Assembly: GCA_009785705.1 (NCBI GenBank)
Contig: WQVS01000033.1
Location: 1-13,065, forward strand
Source of the DNA: Coriobacteriia bacterium
GTDB lineage: Bacteria; Actinomycetota; Coriobacteriia; WRKU01; WQUG01
Length of the DNA stretch: 13,065 nt
Direction of reading: 5' to 3'
Shown piece after piece: positions 7,389 to 13,065 of the stretch (position 1 is its first letter; each line of letters opens with the position of its first letter). Both the position numbers and the translations under genes were made by a program. A model generated the notes under the pieces. That model saw only the letters and a list, made by a program, of their open reading frames with translations. It made no database searches and was not told where the DNA came from.

Positions 7389-7684
7389 TTAATAGAAACC
7401 CCTTGCTCGGCAGCTTCACATGCTACTCTGCGGTGCACTTCCTTAGGCATGCGCAAGCGTATCTCACCTGAATATTTCTTTCTTCCTAAAGCTACAGGCG
7501 GTGGTTGGTTATCTTTTTTCATTTCATCAAGAACAAAGTCAACCAACTTTACAGCACCAGCAAGAGCTTCTACTTGACTTTCTTCAACGCTAGAAAGACT
7601 AGGAAACTCTGTTACTGTAGCAACGTATGCACTATCCTCTTCCGACCAGAATACGCGATAAGTATATTCTTCTGCTTTAGACAC
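7364..7684 (-). CDS. hicB: HicB-family antitoxin
   Basis: Antitoxin of a type II HicAB module, expected to bind HicA and repress its own promoter. The 106 residues have the HicB N-terminal partial RNase-H-like fold (YTYRVFWSEEDSAYVATVTEFPS region) and a C-terminal ribbon-helix-helix segment (SGEIRLRMPKEVHRRVACEAAEQGVSINQML). The frame stays open to 7714, but GTG at 7684 has a GGAAGGGAAG sequence ahead, overlaps the hicA stop by 8 nt and starts just before the conserved fold, so I use it. The gene follows hicA, the usual order. Its 3' end overlaps the convergent XRE gene by 25 bp. Confidence 0.88.
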   Translation of the reverse strand: MSKAEEYTYRVFWSEEDSAYVATVTEFPSLSSVEESQVEALAGAVKLVDFVLDEMKKDNQPPPVALGRKKYSGEIRLRMPKEVHRRVACEAAEQGVSINQMLVSRI

Positions 7685-7928
7685 TTTTCTTCCCTTCCAA
7701 TCGGTCAACGGCACTTAGCAACTGTTTGGCTTGGTATGGTTTCATTTTTCCTTTGCTATTTTGCATGTTTACCCAAGGATCGCCTCTCCATGGAGTTTTA
7801 AATATGTAATGCGAGCCAGATATCCTCGGTTTACCAAAAAAGTGCATTCCCACTTTTAGCCCATCAGAAAATTTTACATTGCCTCGACTAGCTCTCATTG
7901 ACCTCACAATGTCCTCAACGTTAGACAT
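7677..7928 (-). CDS. hicA: HicA-family mRNA interferase toxin
   Basis: Small double-stranded-RNA-binding-fold toxin that cleaves mRNA in a translation-linked way. The 83 residues are typical. The key motif is SGSHYIF with catalytic His at residue 40, followed by the lysine-rich C-terminal half (SKGKMKPYQAKQLLSAVDRL). An upstream extension to 7979 is open, but ATG at 7928 has GGAAGG 5 nt ahead and begins the recognisable fold. It overlaps hicB by 8 nt, consistent with tight co-expression. Key residues are present, so the toxin appears intact. Confidence 0.88.
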   Translation of the reverse strand: MSNVEDIVRSMRASRGNVKFSDGLKVGMHFFGKPRISGSHYIFKTPWRGDPWVNMQNSKGKMKPYQAKQLLSAVDRLEGKKSV

Positions 7929-7951
7929 GATATCCTTCCAGCTGATATAAT

Positions 7952-7969
7952 GGTACCACATATGGTACC
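7952..7969. promoter_or_regulatory. Candidate hicAB operator
   Basis: GGTACC (7952-7957) and GGTACC (7964-7969) flank ACATAT, giving an 18-bp near-palindrome 24 bp upstream of the hicA start. HicB ribbon-helix-helix antitoxins bind such repeats, so autorepression is plausible. It contains the same TACCA/TGGTA half-sites as the palindrome at 7056-7073 but with 4 instead of 8 bases between them. Confidence 0.45.
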
Positions 7970-8011
7970 GTTCTGCCAATATCTAAATTACATTACGTAC
8001 ATCTAGCAGAC

Positions 8012-8077
8012 ATGTTAGCAAGCAAGGATTAAACGAAAGCTAAACGAGAGTTAAAGGAAGATTAAAGAATGGTAAAC
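8012..8077 (-). promoter_or_regulatory. Phased direct-repeat promoter, PhoB/OmpR-like
   Basis: On the minus strand five TTTA cores start at 8076, 8066, 8055, 8044 and 8033 (spacing 10, 11, 11, 11), within units such as CTTTAATCTTC, CTTTAACTCTC and GTTTAGCTTTC. Exactly 10 nt after the last TTTAAT comes TAACAT (8017-8012) preceded by TGC, an extended -10. No normal -35 is present. This is the classical geometry of promoters activated by OmpR/PhoB-family response regulators. Transcription would start near 8005, leading to hicA at 7928. It may also be a promoter left over from a gene now deleted. Confidence 0.45.
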
Positions 8078-8093
8078 TGCAATTTATGCAGAA

Positions 8094-8146
8094 GATTCTT
8101 CGGCTACGCCTCAGAATGACAGAGTGGAGTTATACCTCAGAGTGAC
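8094..8146. repeat. Dispersed GTCA..CTGAG repeat, full plus half copy
   Basis: On the minus strand a unit starts GTCATTCTGAGGCG and ends CGAAGAATC (8120-8094), the widespread intergenic GTCATYCTGAG...CGAAGRATC repeat type found in many bacterial genomes. A half copy, GTCACTCTGAGG, follows at 8146-8135. The same full-plus-half arrangement recurs at 11019-11084. Confidence 0.6.
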
Positions 8147-8150
8147 AAGA

Positions 8151-8238
8151 TCAGACTAGCCAGCCTTGTAGCGTGAGCCATTGTTCCTTTGTGATGCCGT
8201 AGTGGTATTCATTTCTAAATTTTATACCTTACGCTTCT
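8151..8238 (-). pseudogene. Remnant of a GNAT acetyltransferase 3' end (copy A)
   Basis: The minus strand reads FKEA, a stop, then GIKFRNEYHYGITKEQW plus a few residues to TGA at 8151. This matches the C-terminus of the intact acetyltransferase at 9011 (GTFRDEYHYGITREQW). About 40 of 46 bases (8175-8220 against 9020-9065) are identical. The rest of the gene is absent; a TA toxin gene begins right upstream. It is a decayed second copy, not a functional gene. Confidence 0.65.
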
Positions 8239-8271
8239 TTGAAAATAAGGTAAATAAGATTTCTCGCCCAT

Positions 8272-8595
8272 CTATAATGCACTACCATCATCAGCACGGC
8301 AGTCAATAATATTATCGACGTACACTGTGCCGCCTTCTACCGCATAAACAATTCGGTGATACTTACCTATTAGCAACGATCTGTATCTACCTGGCAATAT
8401 AAACCGATTTTCATAAATGGGATTTCTAAAGGGGAATATTTTCAGCGAACTTATGCCTTCATACAGCCTTTCTTCAAGTTCTTTTGCTGCATCAACATCA
8501 ACCTCTGCAAGAAACAACATGTGCTGAAACATTCTGTCATAGACAGAATGTTCGATTATGACGGCATACTCTTTTGGATCGTCACCATCTTTCAT
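8272..8595 (-). CDS. RelE/ParE-superfamily toxin (module 1)
   Basis: Predicted toxin of 107 residues. The family fold is visible: an N-terminal helical half (EHSVYDRMFQHMLFLAEVDVDAAKELEERLYEGISSLKIFP region, about 15-55) and then the beta-rich part with GRYRSLLIGKYHRIVYAVEGGTVYVDNIIDCR at about 69-100. ParE members poison gyrase and RelE members cut mRNA on the ribosome; the sequence does not let me choose. The start at 8595 lies 1 nt after the antitoxin stop, so translation is coupled. The gene is intact. Confidence 0.82.
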   Translation of the reverse strand: MKDGDDPKEYAVIIEHSVYDRMFQHMLFLAEVDVDAAKELEERLYEGISSLKIFPFRNPIYENRFILPGRYRSLLIGKYHRIVYAVEGGTVYVDNIIDCRADDGSAL

Positions 8596-8596
8596 A

Positions 8597-8899
8597 TTAT
8601 TGCTGCTTTGCTAGTTCGCTACGCTGTACACCCTGCTCAATTGCCACCAGCATTCCTTCTCTAAATTCTTCCGGAGTAAAGCCCTGAACTCCATCCAATC
8701 TGGCGCGCTGCGCATCAATCAGCCGCTGAGCCTCAAGTAGCTCATTTTCACGTCGGCTATAAGTATCTATATCCATAATTACCGTATCGCCATGTCCATT
8801 ACGCGTAAGAAAAACAGGTTTTTGCTCAGTTCGACACACCTGGGCAATCTCATTGTAATTATTTCGCACTGCGCTTGACGGCTGAATTAGTGGCTGCAT
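8597..8899 (-). CDS. Phd/YefM-family antitoxin (module 1)
   Basis: Antitoxin partner of the toxin 1 nt downstream; such proteins neutralise the toxin by their C-terminus and autorepress through the N-terminal Phd/YefM domain. The domain is seen in SSAVRNNYNEIAQVCRTEQKPVFLTRNGHGDTVIMDIDTY (about 8-47), followed by a helical tail rich in Glu, Arg and Gln. The frame stays open to 8929, but the ATG at 8899 has AAGGAAGGGG 10 nt ahead while the first ATG has none, so the 100-residue form is chosen. Confidence 0.82.
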   Translation of the reverse strand: MQPLIQPSSAVRNNYNEIAQVCRTEQKPVFLTRNGHGDTVIMDIDTYSRRENELLEAQRLIDAQRARLDGVQGFTPEEFREGMLVAIEQGVQRSELAKQQ

Positions 8900-8934
8900 A
8901 TTAGGTAGTCCCCTTCCTTTAAACGACATACTAA

Positions 8935-8974
8935 ATAGGCATACTATAGGATAATTTTACCAAAAATTGCCTAT
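8935..8974. promoter_or_regulatory. Inverted repeat over the module 1 TA promoter region
   Basis: ATAGGCA (8935-8941) and TGCCTAT (8968-8974) form 7-bp arms 26 bp apart. Between them the minus strand has TATAGT and TATCCT -10-like hexamers, with TTGATA (8977-8972) as a possible -35. This arrangement would suit autorepression by the Phd-type antitoxin. The exact promoter is uncertain. Confidence 0.35.
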
Positions 8975-9010
8975 CAAAAACAATCAATCGCAAAAGGACG
9001 CTGAGGCAAT

Positions 9011-9568
9011 TTACAATGCCAACCACTGTTCCCTTGTGATGCCATAGTGGTATTCATCTCTAAATGTTCCCTTAATGAGTTGAGCCTGCGGAGAAAAGCC
9101 TTCTGGTCGCATTCCGCACTTTTCCATTACACGACCCGAAGCTTCATTATCTTTATAGTGACACGCCTGAACACGATTGAGCTCGAGCTGTGTAAAGCAA
9201 AAATCCAACATAGCCTTGAGTACTTCAGTCATGTACCCTTTGCTCCAATACTTACTGTTAATGCAGAAACCGAAGCTAGCTCTTTGATGTTCTGGACTTA
9301 GGCGCAAATCAAATGAACCAATGCATTTTTGCTCATCTTCAACCTCAATCATGAACACACCTGGATTGGGAATAAGGTAGTCATATAGGGACGCCCTTGC
9401 TTCTTCGATTGTGTGAGCACCCGTCCAAAGCAAGTGCTCTAGCACTTTTGCGTCGCTGCCATATTCAAGAATGGCTTCAGCATCTGCGTCCTGTGGTCGC
9501 CTCAATATAAGACGCTCTGTCTGGATAGGAGCAGCTTTGTACAAAATTTCATTGTAGTTCGATTTCAT
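9011..9568 (-). CDS. GNAT N-acetyltransferase, RimJ/RimL type
   Basis: Predicted cytoplasmic acetyl-CoA-dependent N-acetyltransferase, 185 residues from the ATG at 9568. Family features in order: TERLILRRP (17-25), IGSFDLRL (84-91, beta strand 4 region), acetyl-CoA loop YWSKGYMTEVL (107-117), NRVQACHYKDNEASGRVMEKCGM (131-153) and the C-terminal FRDEYHYGITREQW (169-182). The frame is open to an ATG at 9610 and another at 9577; none has a good Shine-Dalgarno, and the family usually starts close to the TERLILR strand, so the start is uncertain. It lies downstream of the module 2 toxin and may be co-transcribed. Substrate (protein N-terminus, peptide or antibiotic) unknown. Its last 46 codons-worth of sequence has two decayed partial copies nearby. 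Confidence 0.85.
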   Translation of the reverse strand: MKSNYNEILYKAAPIQTERLILRRPQDADAEAILEYGSDAKVLEHLLWTGAHTIEEARASLYDYLIPNPGVFMIEVEDEQKCIGSFDLRLSPEHQRASFGFCINSKYWSKGYMTEVLKAMLDFCFTQLELNRVQACHYKDNEASGRVMEKCGMRPEGFSPQAQLIKGTFRDEYHYGITREQWLAL

Positions 9569-9640
9569 GTGGATCATCTTTCTGACATATTCTCTAATTT
9601 GACATTTCATTATCTGAAGCTGCGATATTTAGGTATGCAC

Positions 9641-10003
9641 TCAGTCATTGTCTGGTGAAGTCATTCCAAAGAGTTGCCCTTGGATATCTTCGCGGGTATG
9701 AAACACATCAAGAACGCTAACTACTCCATCTGAATAGTCATAAATTGCGATATAGCTACCGCATACAATAAAGCGTGCGTCTATGAAATCTTGAGGAACC
9801 TCATCATAGACAGATGACACCAATGCCCCCATTTCTGGAAAAGTGGTTAGGCGCGCAAGGGTATCACCTATGGTTTTAATAGCTTTTTTAGCAGCGGGAG
9901 GGTTGTGTAAGTAATCTGCAATATATCCGTAAGTATTTTCTAACTTCTCTACTGAATGTGGAGTATAACGTATGCGAATTTCTTGCTTTTTGAGATTGCT
10001 CAT
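9641..10003 (-). CDS. RelE/ParE-superfamily toxin (module 2)
   Basis: Predicted 120-residue toxin. The fold is seen in IRYTPHSVEKLENTYGYIADYLHNPPAAKKAIKTIGDTLARLTTFPEMGAL (about 10-60) and the beta-rich C-terminus DARFIVCGSYIAIYDYSDGVVSVLDVFHTRED. The layout is ParE-like. The frame extends upstream to 10051 inside the antitoxin gene, but ATG at 10003 overlaps the antitoxin stop as ATGA, the usual coupled arrangement, so it is chosen. The gene is distinct in sequence from the module 1 toxin, so the two are not recent duplicates. Confidence 0.82.
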   Translation of the reverse strand: MSNLKKQEIRIRYTPHSVEKLENTYGYIADYLHNPPAAKKAIKTIGDTLARLTTFPEMGALVSSVYDEVPQDFIDARFIVCGSYIAIYDYSDGVVSVLDVFHTREDIQGQLFGMTSPDND

Positions 10004-10260
10004 AGCCCAAGAGCATTCATGCGGCTGGTAAACTCTTCTTGGTCTACCCACCCATCAGATTCCGCCTGGTCACGGCTTGTACGCAGGTCATTGAAAAGTC
10101 GCTGCCATGTTTTTTCAATAAGCATATTGTAATCATCTATTTCGATAACGGCATAGCGACCAGTTCCGTTCTTTGTAAGAAATACTGGCTCGCCTGTTTT
10201 TACATCATCAAGCACCTTATGGTAATTCCTCAATGAAGAGATACTTTTGATATTTGGCAT
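10000..10260 (-). CDS. Phd/YefM-family antitoxin (module 2)
   Basis: An 86-residue antitoxin with a clear Phd/YefM N-terminal domain: MPNIKSISSLRNYHKVLDDV, then EPVFLTKNGTGRYAVIEIDDY (about 24-44), then an acidic helical tail that would wrap the toxin. ATG at 10260 has AGGAGG 8 nt ahead. It overlaps the toxin start by 4 nt. An extended -10 (TGC TATAGT) lies 22 bp upstream. Confidence 0.85.
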   Translation of the reverse strand: MPNIKSISSLRNYHKVLDDVKTGEPVFLTKNGTGRYAVIEIDDYNMLIEKTWQRLFNDLRTSRDQAESDGWVDQEEFTSRMNALGL

Positions 10261-10281
10261 AGATATTACCTCCTGCTAACT

Positions 10282-10290
10282 ACTATAGCA
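10282..10290 (-). promoter_or_regulatory. Extended -10 element upstream of TA module 2
   Basis: Minus-strand TGCTATAGT (10290-10282) is a good extended -10 about 22 nt ahead of the antitoxin start. No convincing -35 is present at 17 nt, which extended -10 promoters can lack. Confidence 0.4.
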
Positions 10291-10307
10291 AGAATCTGCT
10301 GCAAATT

Positions 10308-10376
10308 CTACAGCATGAGCCATTGTTCTCTTGTGGTGCCGTAGTGGTACTCATCTCTTGATTCCAAGCGATTCCC
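10308..10376 (-). pseudogene. Remnant of a GNAT acetyltransferase 3' end (copy B)
   Basis: The minus strand reads GNRLESRDEYHYGTTREQW, then three more residues and TAG at 10308. It matches the C-terminus of the intact GNAT (FRDEYHYGITREQW) and copy A; about 39 of 46 bases are identical to copy A. Nothing of the catalytic domain remains. It lies between the TetR gene and TA module 2. Confidence 0.65.
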
Positions 10377-10384
10377 TCATTTTG

Positions 10385-10409
10385 AGTTATCCGGAAATTC
10401 CGGATAACT
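10385..10409. repeat. Perfect palindrome downstream of the TetR gene
   Basis: AGTTATCCGGAA (10385-10396) and TTCCGGATAACT (10398-10409) are exact reverse complements around one base. As RNA it makes a strong 10-bp stem. It starts 19 bp after the TetR stop, the position of a terminator, but no U-tract follows on either strand. A factor-dependent or hairpin-only terminator, or a protein-binding site, are both possible. Confidence 0.55.
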
Positions 10410-10428
10410 GCCTCTCACTCCAGAATAG

Positions 10429-10983
10429 CTAGTCATCGATGGGGTAATTGATTGCAGACAGCAGATGTGCCATCTCTTCAGGAGATTCTTTTGCGCCATC
10501 CTGAATCCACTTTTCAGTGACGCCCCAGACTCCCCCTGCCTTATAAGTGAGTTGCCACCTTCTGTGTTCACTACAATGATCGCAATCTGGCTTTTCAGAA
10601 AACATCTGGTCAAGCAATGGTAGGTATTCTGCCACTCTTCTTTGCACAATTGAGAGCAGATTATGCTTCTCTAGCAAGAGAAGAAAGTTAACGTAGTGCG
10701 AAAGTAGCTCGAAGTACGCCTTGCAGACATCATAGTTTTCTCGCTGAGGCAACTTGCGCAAGTTAGCTACATGCTTTTGGAAGGCTTCGACAATTATTAA
10801 GTCCAAGACTTCCTCTTTTGACTTGAAGTGGCGATAAAAAGTACGCCTGTCAACCTGTGCCTTATCTGACAGCTCACTAATGGTAATAGTGTGATATTCC
10901 TTTTCGCTCATAAGCTGCATAAGGGCAGCAAAGAGTCTCTTCTTCGACTGATTAGGTAAAGAAACCTTCTTCTTTTCGTTCAC
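10429..10983 (-). CDS. TetR/AcrR-family transcriptional regulator
   Basis: A 184-residue dimeric DNA-binding regulator. The N-terminal HTH is clear: helix 1 KKRLFAALMQLMSEKEYHTIT (14-34) and recognition region ISELSDKAQVDRRTFYRHFKSKEEVLDLI (35-63). The C-terminal ligand/dimer domain is helical, with PDCDHCSEHRRW at about 130-142 holding two close cysteines. The architecture is like the DhaS/TetR_C_7 group. Start is GTG at 10983 with AAAGG 8 nt ahead. It lies 111 nt downstream of, and in the same direction as, a large FtsX-type permease, so it probably controls that system; the effector is unknown. Confidence 0.9.
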   Translation of the reverse strand: MNEKKKVSLPNQSKKRLFAALMQLMSEKEYHTITISELSDKAQVDRRTFYRHFKSKEEVLDLIIVEAFQKHVANLRKLPQRENYDVCKAYFELLSHYVNFLLLLEKHNLLSIVQRRVAEYLPLLDQMFSEKPDCDHCSEHRRWQLTYKAGGVWGVTEKWIQDGAKESPEEMAHLLSAINYPIDD

Positions 10984-11018
10984 TGTTTTGCCTTTCGTTT
11001 AGTGGATAGCCAGTTTAA

Positions 11019-11084
11019 GACCCTTCGACTACGCTACGCTCCGCTCAGGGTGACAAGCAGGGGCTGACACTTATTCAGGGTGAC
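11019..11084. repeat. Dispersed GTCA..CTGAG repeat, full plus half copy
   Basis: On the minus strand a unit starts GTCACCCTGAGCGGAGCG and ends TCGAAGGGTC (11054-11019), a longer member of the repeat type at 8094-8120. A half copy, GTCACCCTGAAT, lies at 11084-11073. Both loci share the full-plus-half layout. It fills most of the gap between the permease and TetR genes. Confidence 0.6.
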
Positions 11085-11094
11085 TGCACTGGAC

Positions 11095-13065
11095 TTACTC
11101 GACGCCTTTAATAGTTTCTACCATATCAATCTTTTTAATTCTTCTTCCTAAGAAAATTGTCGTGGTAAGTGAACAGCCAATAACAATACAAGAGGCAATA
11201 ATAAAGCTCGCTGCCTCTAGGTGAGGATAGTAAACGACACGATGATTTGAAAAGATTTCCATATATTGAGCTAAAAACCAGAATCCTAAAGGAATCCCCA
11301 GAAGCCAGCCGACTACTGTGGTCAAGATATTTTCTTTCATCGCCAAGGCACGTATCTCGCTTCGGTGAAACCCAAGTACGCGAAGAGTTGCGTAATCTCT
11401 CTGCCTTTCGGTAAAGTTTAGCGCGCCCAAATTGTACAGAACGACAACTGCTAGAAATACTGCAAGTACAATAATCAGATTATAGACACTTCTCAGTCTA
11501 TCAGTAAATTCTGCCATGTTTTCCCTTTGGTCTTCCACCAAGGTTACCTGCTCGACTCTTAAATCATTTCGCACCTGACTTGCGGCGGCAAAATTTCCAA
11601 CCAACAGTTCCTGCGGCTGAAAATTTCCGCCAGCAGCTTGCCACGCATAAGAACTTACATAAACACCTTGAGGAGCACTTACCTCTACAATGCCTGCAAC
11701 TTCAAATTCGCGACTCTCTGTATCCATCGATGCTTGCACCTGTACAAAATCGCCAACATCTAAGTCAACAGATTGAGCAAAGCCTTCAGAAATATAGGCT
11801 CCTTCGCGCTGCATATAATTGCCATCGATTGTTTGCAACTGGATATGGTCGCCCTCACCGAAGATGGTAAGTACTCTATCGAATCCATCGGTCGGTGTAG
11901 TTTTCGACATAAGCGTTTGCATCCATTGCCCATTCAATTCTCTCTGTAAGTCAGCATTTTCTGCATCGCTGTTTAAGGCGTGTATGCGAACGCGTGCCAC
12001 ATGATTAAAATCTACTTCGAAAGATTGATATTGAATTCTGTCTACGGTATTGGGCCCTCCAAAGCCGGCTATCAATAGCATCATGCTTCCCGCTACCCCA
12101 ATGACTCCCATAAGAACTCGCACAGGATTAGAGAAGCCATCTCTTAAGGCCCAGCGTGAGCCAAAGCCTATCTTTGTCCATAAAGAAGCATTCTTTTCTA
12201 AGGGAGTCGCCTTTCCTGCACGGATGGTGTTGCCGCGCAAGTATACTGCCGGTAATCCTTTTCTGGCCTTTTTCGAGGCTCCAAACGCTGCTGCGGTGCA
12301 GATAGAAATCACCAATGCTGCTACTGCCAAAGATGCCCAACTGTAAGAGATTGTCCATTCGGGCAATGTGTACACATGCTGCTGGGAGCTCATCACGAAA
12401 TTCGATACGAGAGGTGCACATAAAAGTCCCACCAATGAACCTGCTCCGCCCACTAATAGCCCGAAAGATGCATAGTGAAACCCGATTACTCCATTCGAAT
12501 AGCCCAGAGCTTTTAGTGTTGCGATGTCTTTTGTTTGAACCTCTATCAAGCGCCTAATGCTTGTATGCATGGCCAATACCGAAAGTAGTATAAACATAGA
12601 CGAAAAGAGCAATGATAACCCTTGTATCTGCTCTGCCCTTTCAAGCGGATAAGAAACATCTGAAAAGCTCGCACGGTCGAAATAAGAAAGGTACTGCGCG
12701 CCCAACATTTCAGGGACAAGCTCTCTAAGCAGTGCTCCGTCATGTACGACTTCTACAAAATTGGGTAGGCTGTGTGGAACAATGTATTCTCTCAAGATAG
12801 CGTCAGATACTTGTCCATGCCCAAAAAGTGACGGCTCCTGAGCCATGAAATCAGAAGTTCCTGTGAAATGCATGCGTGTCGGAGACATGATGATTCCCAG
12901 CACTTCTAACGTTTTTGAATTCTCGTGAAAAACTACCTCAATAGAGTCGCCCACTGAAACATCATGTTCTTGCGCATACTCAAGATTAATCCAAATGCCC
13001 CTAAGTTCTGAATCAATATCTCTACCCTGGATGACAACAGGCACAGAGATATCCTCATTTCCAAA
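11095..13065 (-). CDS. Large double-FtsX ABC permease, 5' end outside the window
   Basis: Partial gene: 656 codons are visible, open to the right edge, so the start is missing. Visible in order: an external domain (1-145, MacB-type periplasmic fold, with VVIQGRDIDSELRGIWIN at about 9-26), first FtsX domain with helices at about 150-168, 198-221 and 241-263 (KDIATLKALGYSNGVIGFHYASFG), a single helix at about 316-335, a second external domain (about 340-525) and second FtsX domain with helices at about 528-548, 578-600, 618-640 (RDYATLRVLGFHRSEI). This is the layout of large Gram-positive two-FtsX permeases of about 1,000 residues, which need an ATPase presumably encoded beyond the edge. It ends with TAA at 11095; the TetR gene follows. 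The substrate is unknown. Confidence 0.88.
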   Translation of the reverse strand, partial: FGNEDISVPVVIQGRDIDSELRGIWINLEYAQEHDVSVGDSIEVVFHENSKTLEVLGIIMSPTRMHFTGTSDFMAQEPSLFGHGQVSDAILREYIVPHSLPNFVEVVHDGALLRELVPEMLGAQYLSYFDRASFSDVSYPLERAEQIQGLSLLFSSMFILLSVLAMHTSIRRLIEVQTKDIATLKALGYSNGVIGFHYASFGLLVGGAGSLVGLLCAPLVSNFVMSSQQHVYTLPEWTISYSWASLAVAALVISICTAAAFGASKKARKGLPAVYLRGNTIRAGKATPLEKNASLWTKIGFGSRWALRDGFSNPVRVLMGVIGVAGSMMLLIAGFGGPNTVDRIQYQSFEVDFNHVARVRIHALNSDAENADLQRELNGQWMQTLMSKTTPTDGFDRVLTIFGEGDHIQLQTIDGNYMQREGAYISEGFAQSVDLDVGDFVQVQASMDTESREFEVAGIVEVSAPQGVYVSSYAWQAAGGNFQPQELLVGNFAAASQVRNDLRVEQVTLVEDQRENMAEFTDRLRSVYNLIIVLAVFLAVVVLYNLGALNFTERQRDYATLRVLGFHRSEIRALAMKENILTTVVGWLLGIPLGFWFLAQYMEIFSNHRVVYYPHLEAASFIIASCIVIGCSLTTTIFLGRRIKKIDMVETIKGVE

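Larger units (their letters stand above)
7929..8271. other. Gene-poor stretch between hicA and the next TA module
   Basis: About 340 bp without an intact gene. It holds, by increasing coordinate, the hicAB operator candidate, the phased repeats with extended -10, a dispersed repeat (8094-8120) with a half copy, and the remnant of a GNAT acetyltransferase 3' end. I see no tRNA or clear terminator in it. Confidence 0.6.

Noticed and set aside
8024..8146. CRISPR-like array from the short repeats
   Set aside because: Repeats are 11-bp phased cores and an unrelated dispersed element; there are no spacers of regular length and no cas genes.
9011..9568. GNAT protein as a TacT/AtaT-type toxin
   Set aside because: No ribbon-helix-helix antitoxin precedes it, and its motifs fit RimJ/RimL-type acetyltransferases better.
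10377..10649. Minus-strand open frame overlapping the TetR gene
   Set aside because: It is an alternative frame inside a well-supported TetR gene, with no family features.

Overview
The window looks like a low-to-mid GC Gram-positive chromosome. The rpsL-rpsG-fusA-rpsJ order with no tuf between fusA and rpsJ, and the general look of the ribosomal proteins, make me think of a Coriobacteriia member (Atopobium/Fannyhessea/Olsenella group). That placement is inference from memory, not a search. Nearly every gene is on the minus strand; the only plus-strand gene I support is a small XRE-type regulator at 7107-7388.

Layout by increasing coordinate: (1) 4-3277, the conserved translation block rpsJ, fusA, rpsG, rpsL (transcribed rpsL to rpsJ), with a strong sigma-70-type promoter at 3428-3456 and a leader of about 145 nt. 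(2) 3565-6838, an accessory cassette transcribed toward the str operon: an exported, very arginine-rich protein (6398-6838), a four-helix membrane protein of unknown family (5824-6324), a MacB/FtsX-type permease with a large external domain (4275-5774) and its ATPase (3565-4260). Upstream lie a candidate 22-codon ORF with a strong Shine-Dalgarno sequence and a promoter whose spacer holds a near-perfect palindrome. The divergent XRE regulator starts just beyond it. (3) 7364-10260, a toxin-antitoxin island: hicAB, a phd/relE-type pair (8272-8899) and a second phd/relE-type pair (9641-10260), plus one intact GNAT acetyltransferase (9011-9568). Two decayed copies of the GNAT 3' end (8151-8238 and 10308-10376) alternate with the TA modules. 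(4) 10429-13065, a TetR-family regulator downstream of a large double-FtsX permease that runs off the right edge.

How the parts may work together: in region 2 the secreted cationic protein, the small membrane protein and the ABC pair look like one operon, either a secreted effector with its export/self-protection machinery or an envelope-stress export system, switched by the palindrome and perhaps by the XRE protein. In region 3 the repeated GNAT tails suggest that TA modules were added or lost by duplication and recombination between short direct repeats. A five-copy 11-bp phased TTTA repeat at 8024-8077, correctly spaced from an extended -10, looks like a PhoB/OmpR-family response-regulator promoter pointing at hicAB. 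In region 4 the TetR protein probably controls the permease system.
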